A stretch of 64,000 nucleotides of DNA. Source: Ruminiclostridium sp. (GTDB lineage: Bacteria; Bacillota; Clostridia; Oscillospirales; Oscillospiraceae). Both the position numbers and the translations under genes were made by a program. The stretch spans positions 1 through 64,000 of the forward strand of contig JAFSFC010000038.1 in assembly GCA_017435425.1 (NCBI GenBank). Direction: 5' to 3'. Each line of letters starts with the position of its first letter. The stretch's first letter is position 1. The notes beneath the pieces are model-generated. The model was not told the DNA's origin. It searched no databases and saw only the letters and a list, made by a program, of their open reading frames with translations. Positions 45,281 through 54,389 of this stretch are shown piece by piece.

Positions 45281-46390
45281 TTATGTGGCCGGGTCCAATT
45301 TTCCGGCCTTGATGCCCAAAACCAGGCCTTCGCCAAACTCACCCTGGGGCTTTTCACAGCCGGTGATGAAGACCTGACCTCCCTTGATCCGCCGGAGGAC
45401 GAAGTCCTGGCGGCGGGCATCCAGCTCGGAGAGGACGTCATCCAGCAGAAGGATGGGCCACTGACCGGTGTCATCCCGGAAGAGCTCCCGTTCTGCCAGC
45501 TTCAGGGACAGGGCGGCCGTCCGGGTCTGGCCCTGGGAGGCAAACTGCCGGGCGGGCTGCCCCCCGATCATGGCCATGAGATCGTCCTTGTGGGGGCCGG
45601 ACAGACAGGAACGGGCATCCAGCTCCGCCCGGGCATGGCTGTCCTGGTGGCGGCGGATGGCTTCGTAAATTTCTACAGTGGGACCCAGAGGGTCTTCTAC
45701 GGTGCTGACGGTGTGATAGGACAGGGAAAGGTCCTCCCGTCCCCCGGAGAACTCCTCCTGGATCTGGGCGGCCTTCACCGCCAGTTTCTTTACAAAATGG
45801 GCCCGATAGTGGATGACCAGGGCACCGGCCCGGGCCATGGCCTCGTTGAAATCCTCCAGGACGTTCAATAAGCCGGGGTTCTTCTCCCAGTCCCGCAGGA
45901 TGCGGGTCTTGTGGTCGAGAAGCTTGTGGTACTGGCTCAGGGCCTCGGCATACCGGGGCCGCAGCTGACAGATGGCCTGGTCCAGGAAGGACCGGCGCTC
46001 GGCAGCACCGGACTTGATGAGAGCCAGATCCTCCGGGCAGAACAGAACGGTCTGGACGATGCCGGAGAGCTCTCCGGCGGTCTTGCATTTGACGTGGTTG
46101 ACAAAGAGCTTCCTCCGGGACCCCCGGAAAAGCTGGGCTTCGATGAGAAACTCCCGGTCCCGGCTCTCCACCTGGGCGGTGATGGTCCCCCGGTCCCGGT
46201 GAAAGGAGATGAGCTCCTTGTCCCCCCGGGCTCTGTGGGACTTGGCCCCGGAGAGAAAGCCGATGGCCTCCAGGAGATTGGTCTTTCCCTGGGCATTCTC
46301 CCCGCAGATAACATTCACCCCGGGGACAAAGGAAGCAGAGAAGTCCTCATAGTTCCGAAAGCCGTCCAGGGAAATGGACAGAACTCTCAT
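45281..46390 (-). CDS. recF: DNA replication and repair protein RecF
   Basis: A 369-residue SMC-like ATPase loading RecA at gaps. Walker A GENAQGKTNLLEAI (35-48), signature LSGPHKDDL (about 270) and Walker B ILLLDDVLSELD (about 315-326) are present. The ATG overlaps the yaaA stop by four bases. The order dnaN, yaaA, recF is the usual Firmicutes one. Confidence 0.95.
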   Translation of the reverse strand: MRVLSISLDGFRNYEDFSASFVPGVNVICGENAQGKTNLLEAIGFLSGAKSHRARGDKELISFHRDRGTITAQVESRDREFLIEAQLFRGSRRKLFVNHVKCKTAGELSGIVQTVLFCPEDLALIKSGAAERRSFLDQAICQLRPRYAEALSQYHKLLDHKTRILRDWEKNPGLLNVLEDFNEAMARAGALVIHYRAHFVKKLAVKAAQIQEEFSGGREDLSLSYHTVSTVEDPLGPTVEIYEAIRRHQDSHARAELDARSCLSGPHKDDLMAMIGGQPARQFASQGQTRTAALSLKLAERELFRDDTGQWPILLLDDVLSELDARRQDFVLRRIKGGQVFITGCEKPQGEFGEGLVLGIKAGKLDPAT

Positions 46391-46599
46391 TCGACCACGA
46401 TCTCCACCCCGGCCAGGGTGACCACGTCGCCGGGCCGGATCTTCTTGCCCCGCATGGTGCAGGGTTCGCCGTTGACCAGGACCTCACCCTCCTGGATGAT
46501 GATCTTGGCCTCCCCGCCGCTGCCCACCACGTTGGCCAGCTTCAGCAGGGAGTCCAGCTTGATGAATTCCGTCTCAATGGAAACAACTTCTCTTTCCAT
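46387..46599 (-). CDS. yaaA: S4-domain RNA-binding protein YaaA
   Basis: A 70-residue S4-like RNA-binding protein. The pattern IKLDSLLKLANVVGSGGEAK and VLVNGEPCTMRGKKIRPGD marks the family (only parts quoted). GGAGG lies just before the ATG at 46599; longer in-frame starts run into structured element E and are rejected. It stands between dnaN and recF, with recF overlapping. Confidence 0.9.
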   Translation of the reverse strand: MEREVVSIETEFIKLDSLLKLANVVGSGGEAKIIIQEGEVLVNGEPCTMRGKKIRPGDVVTLAGVEIVVE

Positions 46600-46620
46600 A
46601 GTACCTCCAACTTGATAAAA

Positions 46621-46800
46621 AGCTTCGCAGAATTCCGCCTTCCGCAGAAGGCGGAACAAAATTTGATCCATGATTTCCGATGACATGCGCATCGGAAATC
46701 ATACTTCTCGGCCTGCAAACGTGCGGGCCTCTGGCCCGTGCGCTGCAGCAGGCCGCAATCCCCACTTTTGGAATGGGACAAAGGTCCATTCCAAAAGTCT
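46621..46800 (+). repeat. Four-stem-loop interspersed element, copy E
   Basis: Plus-orientation copy: stem 1 TTCCGCCTT/AAGGCGGAA, stem 2 ATGATTTCCGAT/ATCGGAAATCAT around GACATGCGC, stem 3 CGGCCTGC/GCAGGCCG with nested GCGGGCC/GGCCCGT, stem 4 ACTTTTGGAATGG/CCATTCCAAAAGT. It ends 4 bases from the dnaN stop. Confidence 0.88.
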
Positions 46801-46804
46801 TACT

Positions 46805-47917
46805 TTAGTAGTCTGCCTTGAGTCGGACAGGCAGGACCATAAAGAGGAAATTCTCCTCGCCTTCCGCAGGAACAATGATACAGGGGGTGATGGGGCTGGA
46901 CAGCTCCAGGCGGACCTTCTCCATGGGAGCGGCCTTCAGGGCGTCCATCATGTACTTGTTGTTAAAGCCGATCTCCAGACCGCCGCCGTTACCTTCCACA
47001 GGGCAGCAGTCATGGGCGGTGCCGATGGCAGTCTTGGTGGTGATGTCGATCTCTCCGTCTCCCATGACGCAGCGCAGGGGGCTCTTGAGCTTTTCGCTGA
47101 CGATGAGGGAAACACGGTCGATGCAGGCCAGCAGTTGCTTGGTGTTGGCCGTGACCTTCACGGGGTTATTCCGGGGGATGGCCTGGCGCCAGGCCAGGAA
47201 CTCACCTTCCAGACGGCGGGAGATGAGGATGGTGGAGCCGATCTTAAAGAGGACGTGGCGGGTGCCCTGATGGATGGACACGGGCTCGTCGGTCTCCCGG
47301 CAGATCTTTTCCACTTCACTCAGGGAGGCCCCGGGGACCACGAACTGGAAGTCGCCGTTCTTCTTCAGGACAGGCTCCCGGCGGAGGGCCAGACGGAAGC
47401 CGTCCACGGCCACCAGGGTCAGGCCGTCCTCATCCACCACGAAGAGGGTGCCGGTGTGGACCGGGCGGCTCTCGTCCTGGCTGACGGCGAAAATGGTCTG
47501 GCCGATCATGGCCCGGAGGGTCTGCTCGGGGATCTCCAGAGAATTCTGGTATTCCACGTTGGGCAGTTCGGGGAAGTCCTCAGGGTCGATGCCCATGAGG
47601 TCGAACTCACTCATGCCGCAGGAGATGTGGACCTTCAGGTTCTCCTCCTGGAAGATGACGGTGTCGTCTGCCATCTTGCGGATGATCTCACCGAAGAGGC
47701 GGGCGGGAAGGACCATGGAGCCGGTTTCCTGGACATCGGCTTGGACGGCGGACCGGATGCCGGTCTCCTGGTTGTAGCCGGTGATGAAGACGGTGCCGGA
47801 GTCCTCAGCCTCCAGCAGCAGGCCTTCCAGAGCGGGGATGGTGCTCTTGGGGGAGACCGCCCGGGAGGCGGTCAGAATGGCGCTCTGCAGAAGCGCCTTT
47901 TCGCAGGTAAACTTCAT
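46805..47917 (-). CDS. dnaN: DNA polymerase III beta subunit (sliding clamp)
   Basis: A 370-residue DnaN, the ring that tethers the replicase. The three clamp domains are continuous; the end VLPVRLKADY matches the conserved MPVRL C-terminus. GGAGG precedes the ATG at 47917. It follows dnaA by 469 bases, a space containing the DnaA-box cluster and structured element F. Confidence 0.95.
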   Translation of the reverse strand: MKFTCEKALLQSAILTASRAVSPKSTIPALEGLLLEAEDSGTVFITGYNQETGIRSAVQADVQETGSMVLPARLFGEIIRKMADDTVIFQEENLKVHISCGMSEFDLMGIDPEDFPELPNVEYQNSLEIPEQTLRAMIGQTIFAVSQDESRPVHTGTLFVVDEDGLTLVAVDGFRLALRREPVLKKNGDFQFVVPGASLSEVEKICRETDEPVSIHQGTRHVLFKIGSTILISRRLEGEFLAWRQAIPRNNPVKVTANTKQLLACIDRVSLIVSEKLKSPLRCVMGDGEIDITTKTAIGTAHDCCPVEGNGGGLEIGFNNKYMMDALKAAPMEKVRLELSSPITPCIIVPAEGEENFLFMVLPVRLKADY

Positions 47918-48386
47918 AGGGGGAACCTCCAAACATTGAAAGGATGGGAACCCTGTCTTTTCTCCGCAACAAAGGGAGAACAGGGATTATGGGTAGTGAT
48001 AGTTGTAGTAGGGGGACGGAAAAAGTGGAAAACTCCATTTTCGCCAGCATTTGCAAGGATTTTTTGTCCACGCCCCCTGTGGGACAACCTTTGGCAAAAA
48101 ATTTTGCCGAATGTGGACAACTTTTCTTATCCACACAGGATCTTCCACTTTTCCACAAAATCCGGTGGAAACATGTCATGGTTGGTCGAAGGATCTCTTT
48201 TTGAAAAAGAGCCTCGCAGAGTTTCGCCGCCGCAGCGGCGAAAGAAAGTTAGATTCGTTTTTCGGCGCGACATGTGCGTGCCGAAAAACACTTCTCAGCC
48301 TGAGAGTGCCTGCTAAGCAGGCGCGGGTCAGGCTGTAATCCCCCACTTTTGGAATGGGACGAAGATCCATTCCAAAAGTCTTGGTT
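47918..48386. other. dnaA-dnaN intergenic region, probable origin half
   Basis: 469 bases without a gene. The half nearer dnaN carries DnaA-box-like sites at 48064-48072 (TTGTCCACG), 48112-48120 (TGTGGACAA), 48127-48135 (TTATCCACA, exact consensus) and 48149-48157 (TTTTCCACA), a palindrome GGCAAAAAATTTTGCC at 48093-48108 and A+T-rich tracts. The half nearer dnaA is structured element F (48210-48381). This matches the second half of a Bacillus-type bipartite oriC. The unwinding site is not pinned down. Confidence 0.7.
48210..48381 (+). repeat. Four-stem-loop interspersed element, copy F
   Basis: Plus-orientation copy: stem 1 TTTCGCCG/CGGCGAAA, stem 2 GTTTTTCGGC/GCCGAAAAAC around GCGACATGTGCGT, stem 3 CAGCCTG/CAGGCTG with nested GCCTGC/GCAGGC, stem 4 ACTTTTGGAATGG/CCATTCCAAAAGT. 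It ends 5 bases from the dnaA stop. Copy G lies inverted on the other side of dnaA. Confidence 0.88.
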
Positions 48387-49703
48387 TTATCCGTATCGGT
48401 TATTGACGTTGGTGCGGATATCTTTTACGACTTCTGCAATTTCGGGCTTGGTCTTGCAGAAGTCCTCGATGCGCTCGATGGCGTGGAGGACGGTGGTGTG
48501 GTCACGGTTGTTGAACTCCTTGCCTATCTCTTTCAGGGAAAGCTTGGTCATGTTACGGATCAGGTACATGGCGATCTGTCTGGCCAGGGAGGTCTCCTTG
48601 GTTCGGCCCTGGCCCCGGAGGGCGGTGTCGTCGATGGAGTAGAACTTGCCCACCTCTTCAATGATGACCTCGGCGGTGGGGAGGATGTCGGTGGTGTCCT
48701 TGAACATGTCACGGACGGCCCGGGTGACGGCGTTGGCATCCACATTGCTGCCCATGAGATCCCGGTAGGCCAGGATCTTGTTGACGGTGCCTTCGATCTG
48801 CCGGACATTGGCGGTGATATTTTCTGCCACGTAGGTCAGGACCTCTTCTGGGAGCTCCACCCCCATGCGGATGGCCTTGTTCTTGATGATGGCCACACGG
48901 GTCTCGTAGTCCGGGGGCTGGATATCGGCCAGGAGGCCCCACTCGAAACGGGTCTTCAGACGGTCCTCCAGACGAAGCATCTCCTTGGGGGGACGGTCGG
49001 AGGTGAAGACGATCTGCTTCTTGTCCTCATAGAGGGTGTTGAAGGTGTGGAACATCTCCTCCTGGGTGGAGTCACGGCCGGCGATGAACTGGACGTCGTC
49101 CATGAGGAAGACGTCGGCAGAGCGGTACTTGTCCTTGAACTCCTGGGCCTTGCCCTCCCGGATGGCCCGGATGAGCTCGTTGGTGAAGGCGTCGCCCCGG
49201 ATGTACATGATGCGGTAGTCGGGGTGCTCCTGGTGGATGGCGTGGGCGATGGCGTAGAGCAGATGGGTCTTGCCCAGGCCGGACTCACCGTAGATGAAGA
49301 GGGGATTGTAGCTCTCGGCGGGACGGTCTGCCACGGCCATGGCGGCGGCATGGGCGAACTTATTGGAGTTGCCCACCACGAAGCGCTCGAAGGTATAGTC
49401 CTCCGTGCCGGGAAGGAACCGGGAGGCGCTGTCCCGGCGGACGTACTTTTCCCGTTCCCCCTGACCCAGGACCACCACGTCCAGGTTGGCAGAGAAGAGG
49501 TCGTACAGAGCCTTCTGGATGTCAGGCAGGTACCGGGAGACCACGATCTCCTTCTTGAAATCGGTGGGGATATACAGGATGAACCGATTCTCCTCCAGGG
49601 CGACAGCCTCGGCGTCGGAGAACCAGGTGGTGATGGTGGTTTTGGTCATGGTCTGCTCCATGAGAGTCAGGACCCGTTCCCAAATTTCAGCGGCGGAATT
49701 CAT
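48387..49703 (-). CDS. dnaA: Chromosomal replication initiator DnaA
   Basis: A 438-residue AAA+ initiator that melts oriC. N-terminal domain I (about 1-80), then AAA+ with Walker A GESGLGKTH (139-147), Walker B VFLMDDVQF and sensor motifs, and domain IV with NNRDHTTVLHAIERI, the DnaA-box helix-turn-helix. GAGGGAG precedes the ATG. A good promoter with DnaA-box-like sites lies upstream, so it probably represses itself. It defines the origin region. Confidence 0.96.
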   Translation of the reverse strand: MNSAAEIWERVLTLMEQTMTKTTITTWFSDAEAVALEENRFILYIPTDFKKEIVVSRYLPDIQKALYDLFSANLDVVVLGQGEREKYVRRDSASRFLPGTEDYTFERFVVGNSNKFAHAAAMAVADRPAESYNPLFIYGESGLGKTHLLYAIAHAIHQEHPDYRIMYIRGDAFTNELIRAIREGKAQEFKDKYRSADVFLMDDVQFIAGRDSTQEEMFHTFNTLYEDKKQIVFTSDRPPKEMLRLEDRLKTRFEWGLLADIQPPDYETRVAIIKNKAIRMGVELPEEVLTYVAENITANVRQIEGTVNKILAYRDLMGSNVDANAVTRAVRDMFKDTTDILPTAEVIIEEVGKFYSIDDTALRGQGRTKETSLARQIAMYLIRNMTKLSLKEIGKEFNNRDHTTVLHAIERIEDFCKTKPEIAEVVKDIRTNVNNRYG

Positions 49704-49790
49704 GAGCTCACTCCCTCTTTTTCTCTGGTCTGTGTGTATGAAACGGGGGCCATTTTAGCCCTGCCGATAATAAGCGCATTTAACCATATG

Positions 49791-49838
49791 AGTATAGCAG
49801 AAAATATCCACATTGGCAAGGGAAGATGTGGATATTTT
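49791..49838 (-). promoter_or_regulatory. dnaA promoter with DnaA-box inverted repeat
   Basis: TTGCCA and TATACT on the minus strand, 17 bases apart (49791-49819). The sequence AAAATATCCACAT at 49801-49813 and its perfect complement at 49826-49838 carry two 8-of-9 DnaA-box matches; one lies in the promoter spacer, the other just upstream of the -35, as expected for self-repression. Confidence 0.7.
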
Positions 49839-49852
49839 ATTTTAAATGTAGA

Positions 49853-50023
49853 CCAAAACATGAGATGCTTTCAGCGCCCCATGTTTTGGTGGGGGATCAC
49901 GGCCTGCTGCGCGCACCCCTTGGGCACACTGGCAGGCCGAGAAGAGTTTTCCGGCACGCACATGTCGCGCCGGAAAACGGATCTAACCTTATTTCGCCGC
50001 TGCTGCGGCGAAACTCTGCGAGG
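49853..50023 (-). repeat. Four-stem-loop interspersed element, copy G
   Basis: Minus-orientation copy: stem 1 TTTCGCCGC/GCGGCGAAA, stem 2 GTTTTCCGGC/GCCGGAAAAC around GCGACATGTGCGT, stem 3 CGGCCTGC/GCAGGCCG with a nested hairpin, stem 4 CCAAAACATG/CATGTTTTGG. It lies upstream of the dnaA promoter, facing copy F. Confidence 0.87.
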
Positions 50024-50168
50024 CCTTTGCATGGATTTTTTTTGATTTTGGTTATCTTTCTGAAAAATTTTTTTCAAAAAGGTGTATCCCAAAACAAAAG
50101 CCCCCACAATATCTTGGGTGAAAAGAGAAAATGACGGATTTTCCCTATTTTTTCGCAGAAATTTTGGG

Positions 50169-50198
50169 TTGACATTGCCATTTCATTTCGGCTATAAT
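50169..50198 (+). promoter_or_regulatory. Promoter of the rpmH operon
   Basis: Consensus TTGACA and TATAAT, 18 bases apart, about 125 bases upstream of rpmH. Confidence 0.8.
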
Positions 50199-50324
50199 AA
50201 TCTTCGCGTAATCATGGAATGGGATTGCGCATAGTTGATTGACGACCGCAGCCGGGGCAATTCGGCTGTTGTGGTTGGCGGAAGCTTGCATTCCGCTCGA
50301 AATAGATACAGGAGGTGTATCGGA

Positions 50325-50459
50325 ATGGTTCGTACCTATCAGCCTAAGAAGCGTCATCGCTCCAAGGTCCACGGGTTCCGCAAGCGCATGGCTACTGCCA
50401 ATGGCCGCAAGGTCCTGGCTCGCCGCCGCGCAAGAGGCCGCGCCCGTCTGACCCACTGA
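50325..50459 (+). CDS. rpmH: 50S ribosomal protein L34
   Basis: A 44-residue L34 with the invariant run [18 protein letters not shown], differing from usual only in starting MVRTYQ. AGGAGGT lies 10 bases before the ATG. First gene of the rightward operon with rnpA, yidD, yidC and jag, opposite dnaA. Confidence 0.97.
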   Translation: MVRTYQPKKRHRSKVHGFRKRMATANGRKVLARRRARGRARLTH

Positions 50460-50585
50460 TGCCAGGGGCAATCGCATAGAGGATAGAAAAAGGGGCGGGG
50501 AAGTTATTTCCACCGCCCTTATCCAGCATGTGCAGGTTTTTTGTCCTGCTGTGCCATTGCTTCCACTGGAAGGAGGACACAGATC

Positions 50586-50942
50586 GTGAAGTATACGGTC
50601 TTTCTCAAGGAAAACAGAGTCTTCCGCCGTCTCTATGCCAAGGGCAAGAGCGCGGTGAGCCCCGCCATGGTCCTCTACTGCCGGAAAAACGGCAGAAAGG
50701 AAAACCGCTACGGCATCACCGTCAGCACCAAGCTGGGCAAAGCGGTCATCCGAAACCGGGTCCGCCGCCGCCTGCGGGAGATCTATCGTTTGAATGAGGA
50801 CAGGTTCCTTCCCGGTTACGATATTGTCGTCGTGGCCCGGGTCAAGGCTGTCCACAGCCAGTATGCCGATCTGAACAAGCAGTTCCTCCGCCTGGCAAAC
50901 AAGCTCCAGCTCCTTCACCCCCTTGAGGAGAAGGAGCCATGA
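50586..50942 (+). CDS. rnpA: Ribonuclease P protein component
   Basis: A 118-residue protein subunit of RNase P, which trims the 5' end of tRNA precursors. The start [16 protein letters not shown] and the basic [18 protein letters not shown] block are diagnostic. A GTG start at 50586 has AAGGAGG 10 bases upstream. Its stop overlaps yidD by four bases. Confidence 0.95.
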   Translation: MKYTVFLKENRVFRRLYAKGKSAVSPAMVLYCRKNGRKENRYGITVSTKLGKAVIRNRVRRRLREIYRLNEDRFLPGYDIVVVARVKAVHSQYADLNKQFLRLANKLQLLHPLEEKEP

Positions 50943-51157
50943 AGGCTGTCCTTTTATGGATGATCCGGTTTTACCGGAATTACATCTCTCCAAACCGTCC
51001 CCCCTGCTGTCGTTTTATCCCCACCTGCTCGGCTTACGCCCTGGAGGCCATAGAGAAATACGGCGCAGTCAAAGGGGGCTTTCTTGCCGTGCGCAGGATC
51101 CTGCGCTGCAATCCCTTTCACCGGCAGGAGAGCATCGAGTATGACCCGGTGCCCTGA
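50939..51157 (+). CDS. yidD: Membrane protein insertion efficiency factor YidD
   Basis: A 72-residue membrane-associated protein with the YidD core [21 protein letters not shown] (shown as [22 protein letters not shown]). It helps YidC. The ATG overlaps the rnpA stop. Confidence 0.95.
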   Translation: MKAVLLWMIRFYRNYISPNRPPCCRFIPTCSAYALEAIEKYGAVKGGFLAVRRILRCNPFHRQESIEYDPVP

Positions 51158-51224
51158 AAGGAGTGCCTTCCTCCGGTCCTGAAGACCGGGAAAACCCCAA
51201 CCAACACTTGGAGGCTTTATTTCA

Positions 51225-52556
51225 ATGAGCATCATCTTAACCCCCTTTGCGAAGCTGCTGCTGCTGTTCTACAACATGACCAACAGCTACGGCATCGCCC
51301 TGCTGCTGTTCGCTCTGGTGGTCCGTATCGTCCTCTTCCCCCTCTTCCTGAAGGGCCGCAAGAGCATGATGGCCATGAACGGCCTGGCCGACCAGCAGAA
51401 GTTCCTCCAGCAGAAGTACGGCAGAGACCGGGAACGCTACTCCATCGAGCTGCAGAAGCTCTATGAGAAGGAAGGCGTCAAGCCCTCCGGCGGCTGCCTG
51501 TGGTCCTTCCTGCCTCTGGCTGTCCTGATCCCCCTGTACGGCATCGTCCGCAAGCCTCTGACCAATCTGCTGGGCATGACCGAGGATCAGTTCAACTCTG
51601 TGTCCAACCTGCTCTACGGCCAGGTCCTGGATATCAATACCAGCCAGCTGACCATGGCACAGGACGTCTATCTGAACTATGACCGTATCGTCACTTCTAT
51701 CCCCGAGCTGGCCGGTATGCCTCAGGTAGACTTCACCTTCCTGGGCATGAACATGGCAGAGGTTCCCCACCTGATGTTCTGGCAGCAGGAAAATGTGCTG
51801 ATGGCCTTCGGTCTGTGGCTGATCCCTGTGATCTCCGCTGTTCTGTCCGTGGTCTCCATGATCCTGAACAACAAGATCAACGCCTACGTCATGGGCACCG
51901 AGAAGAAGTCCAGCGATCCCACCCAGAAGAGCATGATGGTCATGATGCCCCTCATGTCCCTGTGGATCTGCTTCACCCTGCCTGCAGCCCTGGGTCTGTA
52001 CTGGATCTACAGCTCCCTGAGCGCCATGCTGTCCGAATTTGCCAACATTCCCTTCCTGCGTAAGTTCCTGAAGACCGAGGCCGAAAAGAAGGTCCGCCGT
52101 GCCGAGGAACTCAAGGAGATGGAACGCCTGGAGCGTGAGAGAAAGTCTGCTGCCAAGAAGAAGGCACAGGAGGAGAACCGCCGCATCCAGATGGAGCGCA
52201 AGCTGAACAAGAGCGTTTCCACCGCCAGCCGGGAGGGTCTGCGCACCTATGCCCGGGGCCGCACCTACGACCCCGACCGCTACCCCACCTTCCCCTATGA
52301 GGATCCCAACAAGGTCCTGAAGAAGAAGTATGAGGAGCAGGCCGTTGCCGCTGAGGCCGCCAAGGAGGCCAAGGCTGCCAAGAAGTCCGGCAAGAAGGAC
52401 AAGCAGGCCGCCCCTGTGGCAGCTGCACCCGTGGTGGAGGAGACCGTGGAGAAGGTCACCCCCGTGGAGACTGCTCCCGTCCACACCGAGCCCGCTGCCG
52501 AAGTGGAAGAGGGCTTCGTGGAGGAGTCCTTCCTGGAAGAGAACGAAGAAGCATAA
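51225..52556 (+). CDS. yidC: Membrane protein insertase YidC/OxaA
   Basis: A 443-residue insertase that folds proteins into the membrane. Five helices in the first 290 residues, with RIVLFPLFLKGRKSM and GCLWSFLPLAVLIPL; a charged, Ala/Glu/Lys-rich cytoplasmic tail of about 150 residues follows, longer than usual in Firmicutes. The first helix is not preceded by a lipoprotein signal. GGAGG precedes the ATG. Confidence 0.93.
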   Translation: MSIILTPFAKLLLLFYNMTNSYGIALLLFALVVRIVLFPLFLKGRKSMMAMNGLADQQKFLQQKYGRDRERYSIELQKLYEKEGVKPSGGCLWSFLPLAVLIPLYGIVRKPLTNLLGMTEDQFNSVSNLLYGQVLDINTSQLTMAQDVYLNYDRIVTSIPELAGMPQVDFTFLGMNMAEVPHLMFWQQENVLMAFGLWLIPVISAVLSVVSMILNNKINAYVMGTEKKSSDPTQKSMMVMMPLMSLWICFTLPAALGLYWIYSSLSAMLSEFANIPFLRKFLKTEAEKKVRRAEELKEMERLERERKSAAKKKAQEENRRIQMERKLNKSVSTASREGLRTYARGRTYDPDRYPTFPYEDPNKVLKKKYEEQAVAAEAAKEAKAAKKSGKKDKQAAPVAAAPVVEETVEKVTPVETAPVHTEPAAEVEEGFVEESFLEENEEA

Positions 52557-52574
52557 CAAGGAGAAGAACGCCTT

Positions 52575-53369
52575 ATGTTAAAATGGATCGAAGCCACGGG
52601 CAGAAGCGAGGACGCTGCCATTCAGAACGCCCTGGCCCAGCTGGGTCTGGACCGTGACAGCGTTTCCGTGGAAGTCCTGGAGAGAGCCAAGAGCGGTATT
52701 CTGGGCTTTGGCAAATCTCCGGCTAAGGTGAAGGTCACCTACGAGGTCCCCGACGAGGAACCCGTGGCAGAGCCTGCACCTGCAGCCCCTGTGGTGGAGG
52801 AGACCCCCGCTCCCGTCCCCGTGGCAGAAGAAGCACCCGCCCCCGCCGCTGAGGAAGAGCCTGCTCCCCAGGCCGTTCCTGCCGCTGTGGTCACCAAGGG
52901 TATGGACCTGGATGAGCGCATCCGCACCTTCCTGTCCGGCCTGCTGGAGCACATGGGTGTGGAGGCTGAAGTGAACATTGCGCCCAAGGCAGAAAACGGC
53001 ATTCTGGTGACCCTGGAAGGCCCCAAGCTGGGCGCTCTCATCGGTCACCGGGGCGAGACCCTGGACGCCATCCAGCAGCTGACCAACTATGCCGTCAATA
53101 AGGGCCGCACCCACCGTGTGCGCATCCACATTGACGCAGAGAACTACCGTGCCAAGCGGGAGGAATCCCTCAAGCGCCTGGCCAACAAGGTGGCTGCCAA
53201 GGTGGTCAAGTACCGCCGCAACATCACTCTGGAGCCCATGAACGCCTACGAGCGCCATGTGATCCACGAGACCCTGCAGGATTACCCCAACGTGATCACC
53301 TACTCCACGGGAACCGAGCCCAACCGCCGCACGGTGGTGGCCTTCTCCCGAGGCAAGCATGCATATTGA
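52575..53369 (+). CDS. jag: RNA-binding protein Jag/KhpB
   Basis: A 264-residue protein with a Jag N-terminal domain (1-50: WIEATGRSEDAAIQNALAQL and GFGKSPAKV), an Ala/Pro/Glu-rich linker (58-105), a KH domain with GALIGHRGETLDAIQ (about 152-166) and an R3H domain (about 190-262, ending RTVVAFSRG). It binds RNA and links to elongation control. Last gene of the rpmH operon, before a terminator. Confidence 0.93.
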   Translation: MLKWIEATGRSEDAAIQNALAQLGLDRDSVSVEVLERAKSGILGFGKSPAKVKVTYEVPDEEPVAEPAPAAPVVEETPAPVPVAEEAPAPAAEEEPAPQAVPAAVVTKGMDLDERIRTFLSGLLEHMGVEAEVNIAPKAENGILVTLEGPKLGALIGHRGETLDAIQQLTNYAVNKGRTHRVRIHIDAENYRAKREESLKRLANKVAAKVVKYRRNITLEPMNAYERHVIHETLQDYPNVITYSTGTEPNRRTVVAFSRGKHAY

Positions 53370-53376
53370 TTGAATG

Positions 53377-53417
53377 AAAACGGCGGGGGAGGGCCATACC
53401 TTCCCCTGCCGTTTTTT
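53377..53417 (+). terminator. Terminator of the rpmH-jag operon
   Basis: AAACGGCGGGGGA pairs imperfectly with TCCCCTGCCGTTT, followed by TTTCCG. Confidence 0.8.
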
Positions 53418-53438
53418 CCGTATGAAGGAGGAATTCCC

Positions 53439-54380
53439 ATGACATTCCGCGACCGCATCCATCCCCAGCTCCGGGCCTGGTACGACGCCTCCCCCGGCTT
53501 CGACTTTGACAACCTGGAGGAGTTCGTCCCCAAGTGCAACGCCGCTGAGCTGGCCAACCTGAAGGAAGACCCCGACGTCATCGCCCGGGATGTGATGATC
53601 CCCGGACCCGACGGGGCCCCTGACGTGAAGATCCGCATCTATGAGCCCAAGGACCGGGGGGACAGACTCCTGCCCTGCCTGTTCTTCTACCACGGGGGCG
53701 GCTTCCTTTTCGGCACGGTCTACCGCCAGGAGAAGCTCTGCCAGGGCTATGTGAAGAACGTGGACTGCATCGTGGTGTCGGTGGAATACCGCCTGGCCCC
53801 CCAGTGGAAGGCCCCTGCCCCCCTGATGGACTGCTACGCCGCCCTCACCTGGGTCCATGACCACGGGGCCGAGATCGGCGTGGACAGCACCCGTCTGGCG
53901 GTCTCCGGTCTGTCCGCCGGCGGCAACCTGGCCGCCGCCATCTCCCTCTACGCAAGGGATAAGAAGGGTCCGAAGATCTGCCTCCAGATGCCCCTTTACG
54001 GCGAGCTGGACTACACCCTGGACACCTTCTCTGCCCATGAGATCACCGACACCAAGCTCTGGTGCCGGTACAACTGTGAAAAGTCCTGGGAGCACTATCT
54101 GCCCGCCGGGATGCTCCCCAATGAGTATGTCTCCCCCGCCCTGGCCAAGGATCTGTCCGGCCTGCCCCCCCTGTTCTCCTATATCGGCCAGCTGGACCCC
54201 GGCCGGGATGAGAACATCACCTACTGGAACCGCATGATGGAGGCCGGTGTGGAGGTGGAGTACCACGTCTTCCCTGGCTGCTACCACTGCTTCGAGCTGG
54301 GTGTCCCCGATGCTGACTACAGCCAGGACGCCTACCGGCTCATGTACGCCGCCCTGAAGAAGGCCTTCTATCAGGGGTGA
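53439..54380 (+). CDS. Alpha/beta-hydrolase, acetyl-esterase type
   Basis: A 313-residue hormone-sensitive-lipase-like esterase. It has the oxyanion HGGGFLFG (about 87-94), the nucleophile in GLSAGG (usual form GDSAGG; Asp replaced by Leu), a DPGRDE acid region and His in YHCFE. It probably cleaves short acyl or acetyl esters. GAAGGAGG precedes the ATG at 53439. A single gene after the jag terminator and before a repeat. Confidence 0.87.
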   Translation: MTFRDRIHPQLRAWYDASPGFDFDNLEEFVPKCNAAELANLKEDPDVIARDVMIPGPDGAPDVKIRIYEPKDRGDRLLPCLFFYHGGGFLFGTVYRQEKLCQGYVKNVDCIVVSVEYRLAPQWKAPAPLMDCYAALTWVHDHGAEIGVDSTRLAVSGLSAGGNLAAAISLYARDKKGPKICLQMPLYGELDYTLDTFSAHEITDTKLWCRYNCEKSWEHYLPAGMLPNEYVSPALAKDLSGLPPLFSYIGQLDPGRDENITYWNRMMEAGVEVEYHVFPGCYHCFELGVPDADYSQDAYRLMYAALKKAFYQG

Positions 54381-54389
54381 TTTCTTCTT

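Larger units (their letters stand above)
49704..50324. other. dnaA-rpmH intergenic region, probable second origin half
   Basis: 621 bases without a gene. From left: the dnaA leader and promoter (49791-49819), a 13-base perfect inverted repeat carrying two ATATCCACA boxes (49801-49838), structured element G (49853-50023), an A+T-rich stretch (about 50030-50165, with TTTTTTTGATTTTGG-like tracts) that could unwind, then the rpmH promoter and leader. Everything changes direction here, as expected at an origin. Confidence 0.65.
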
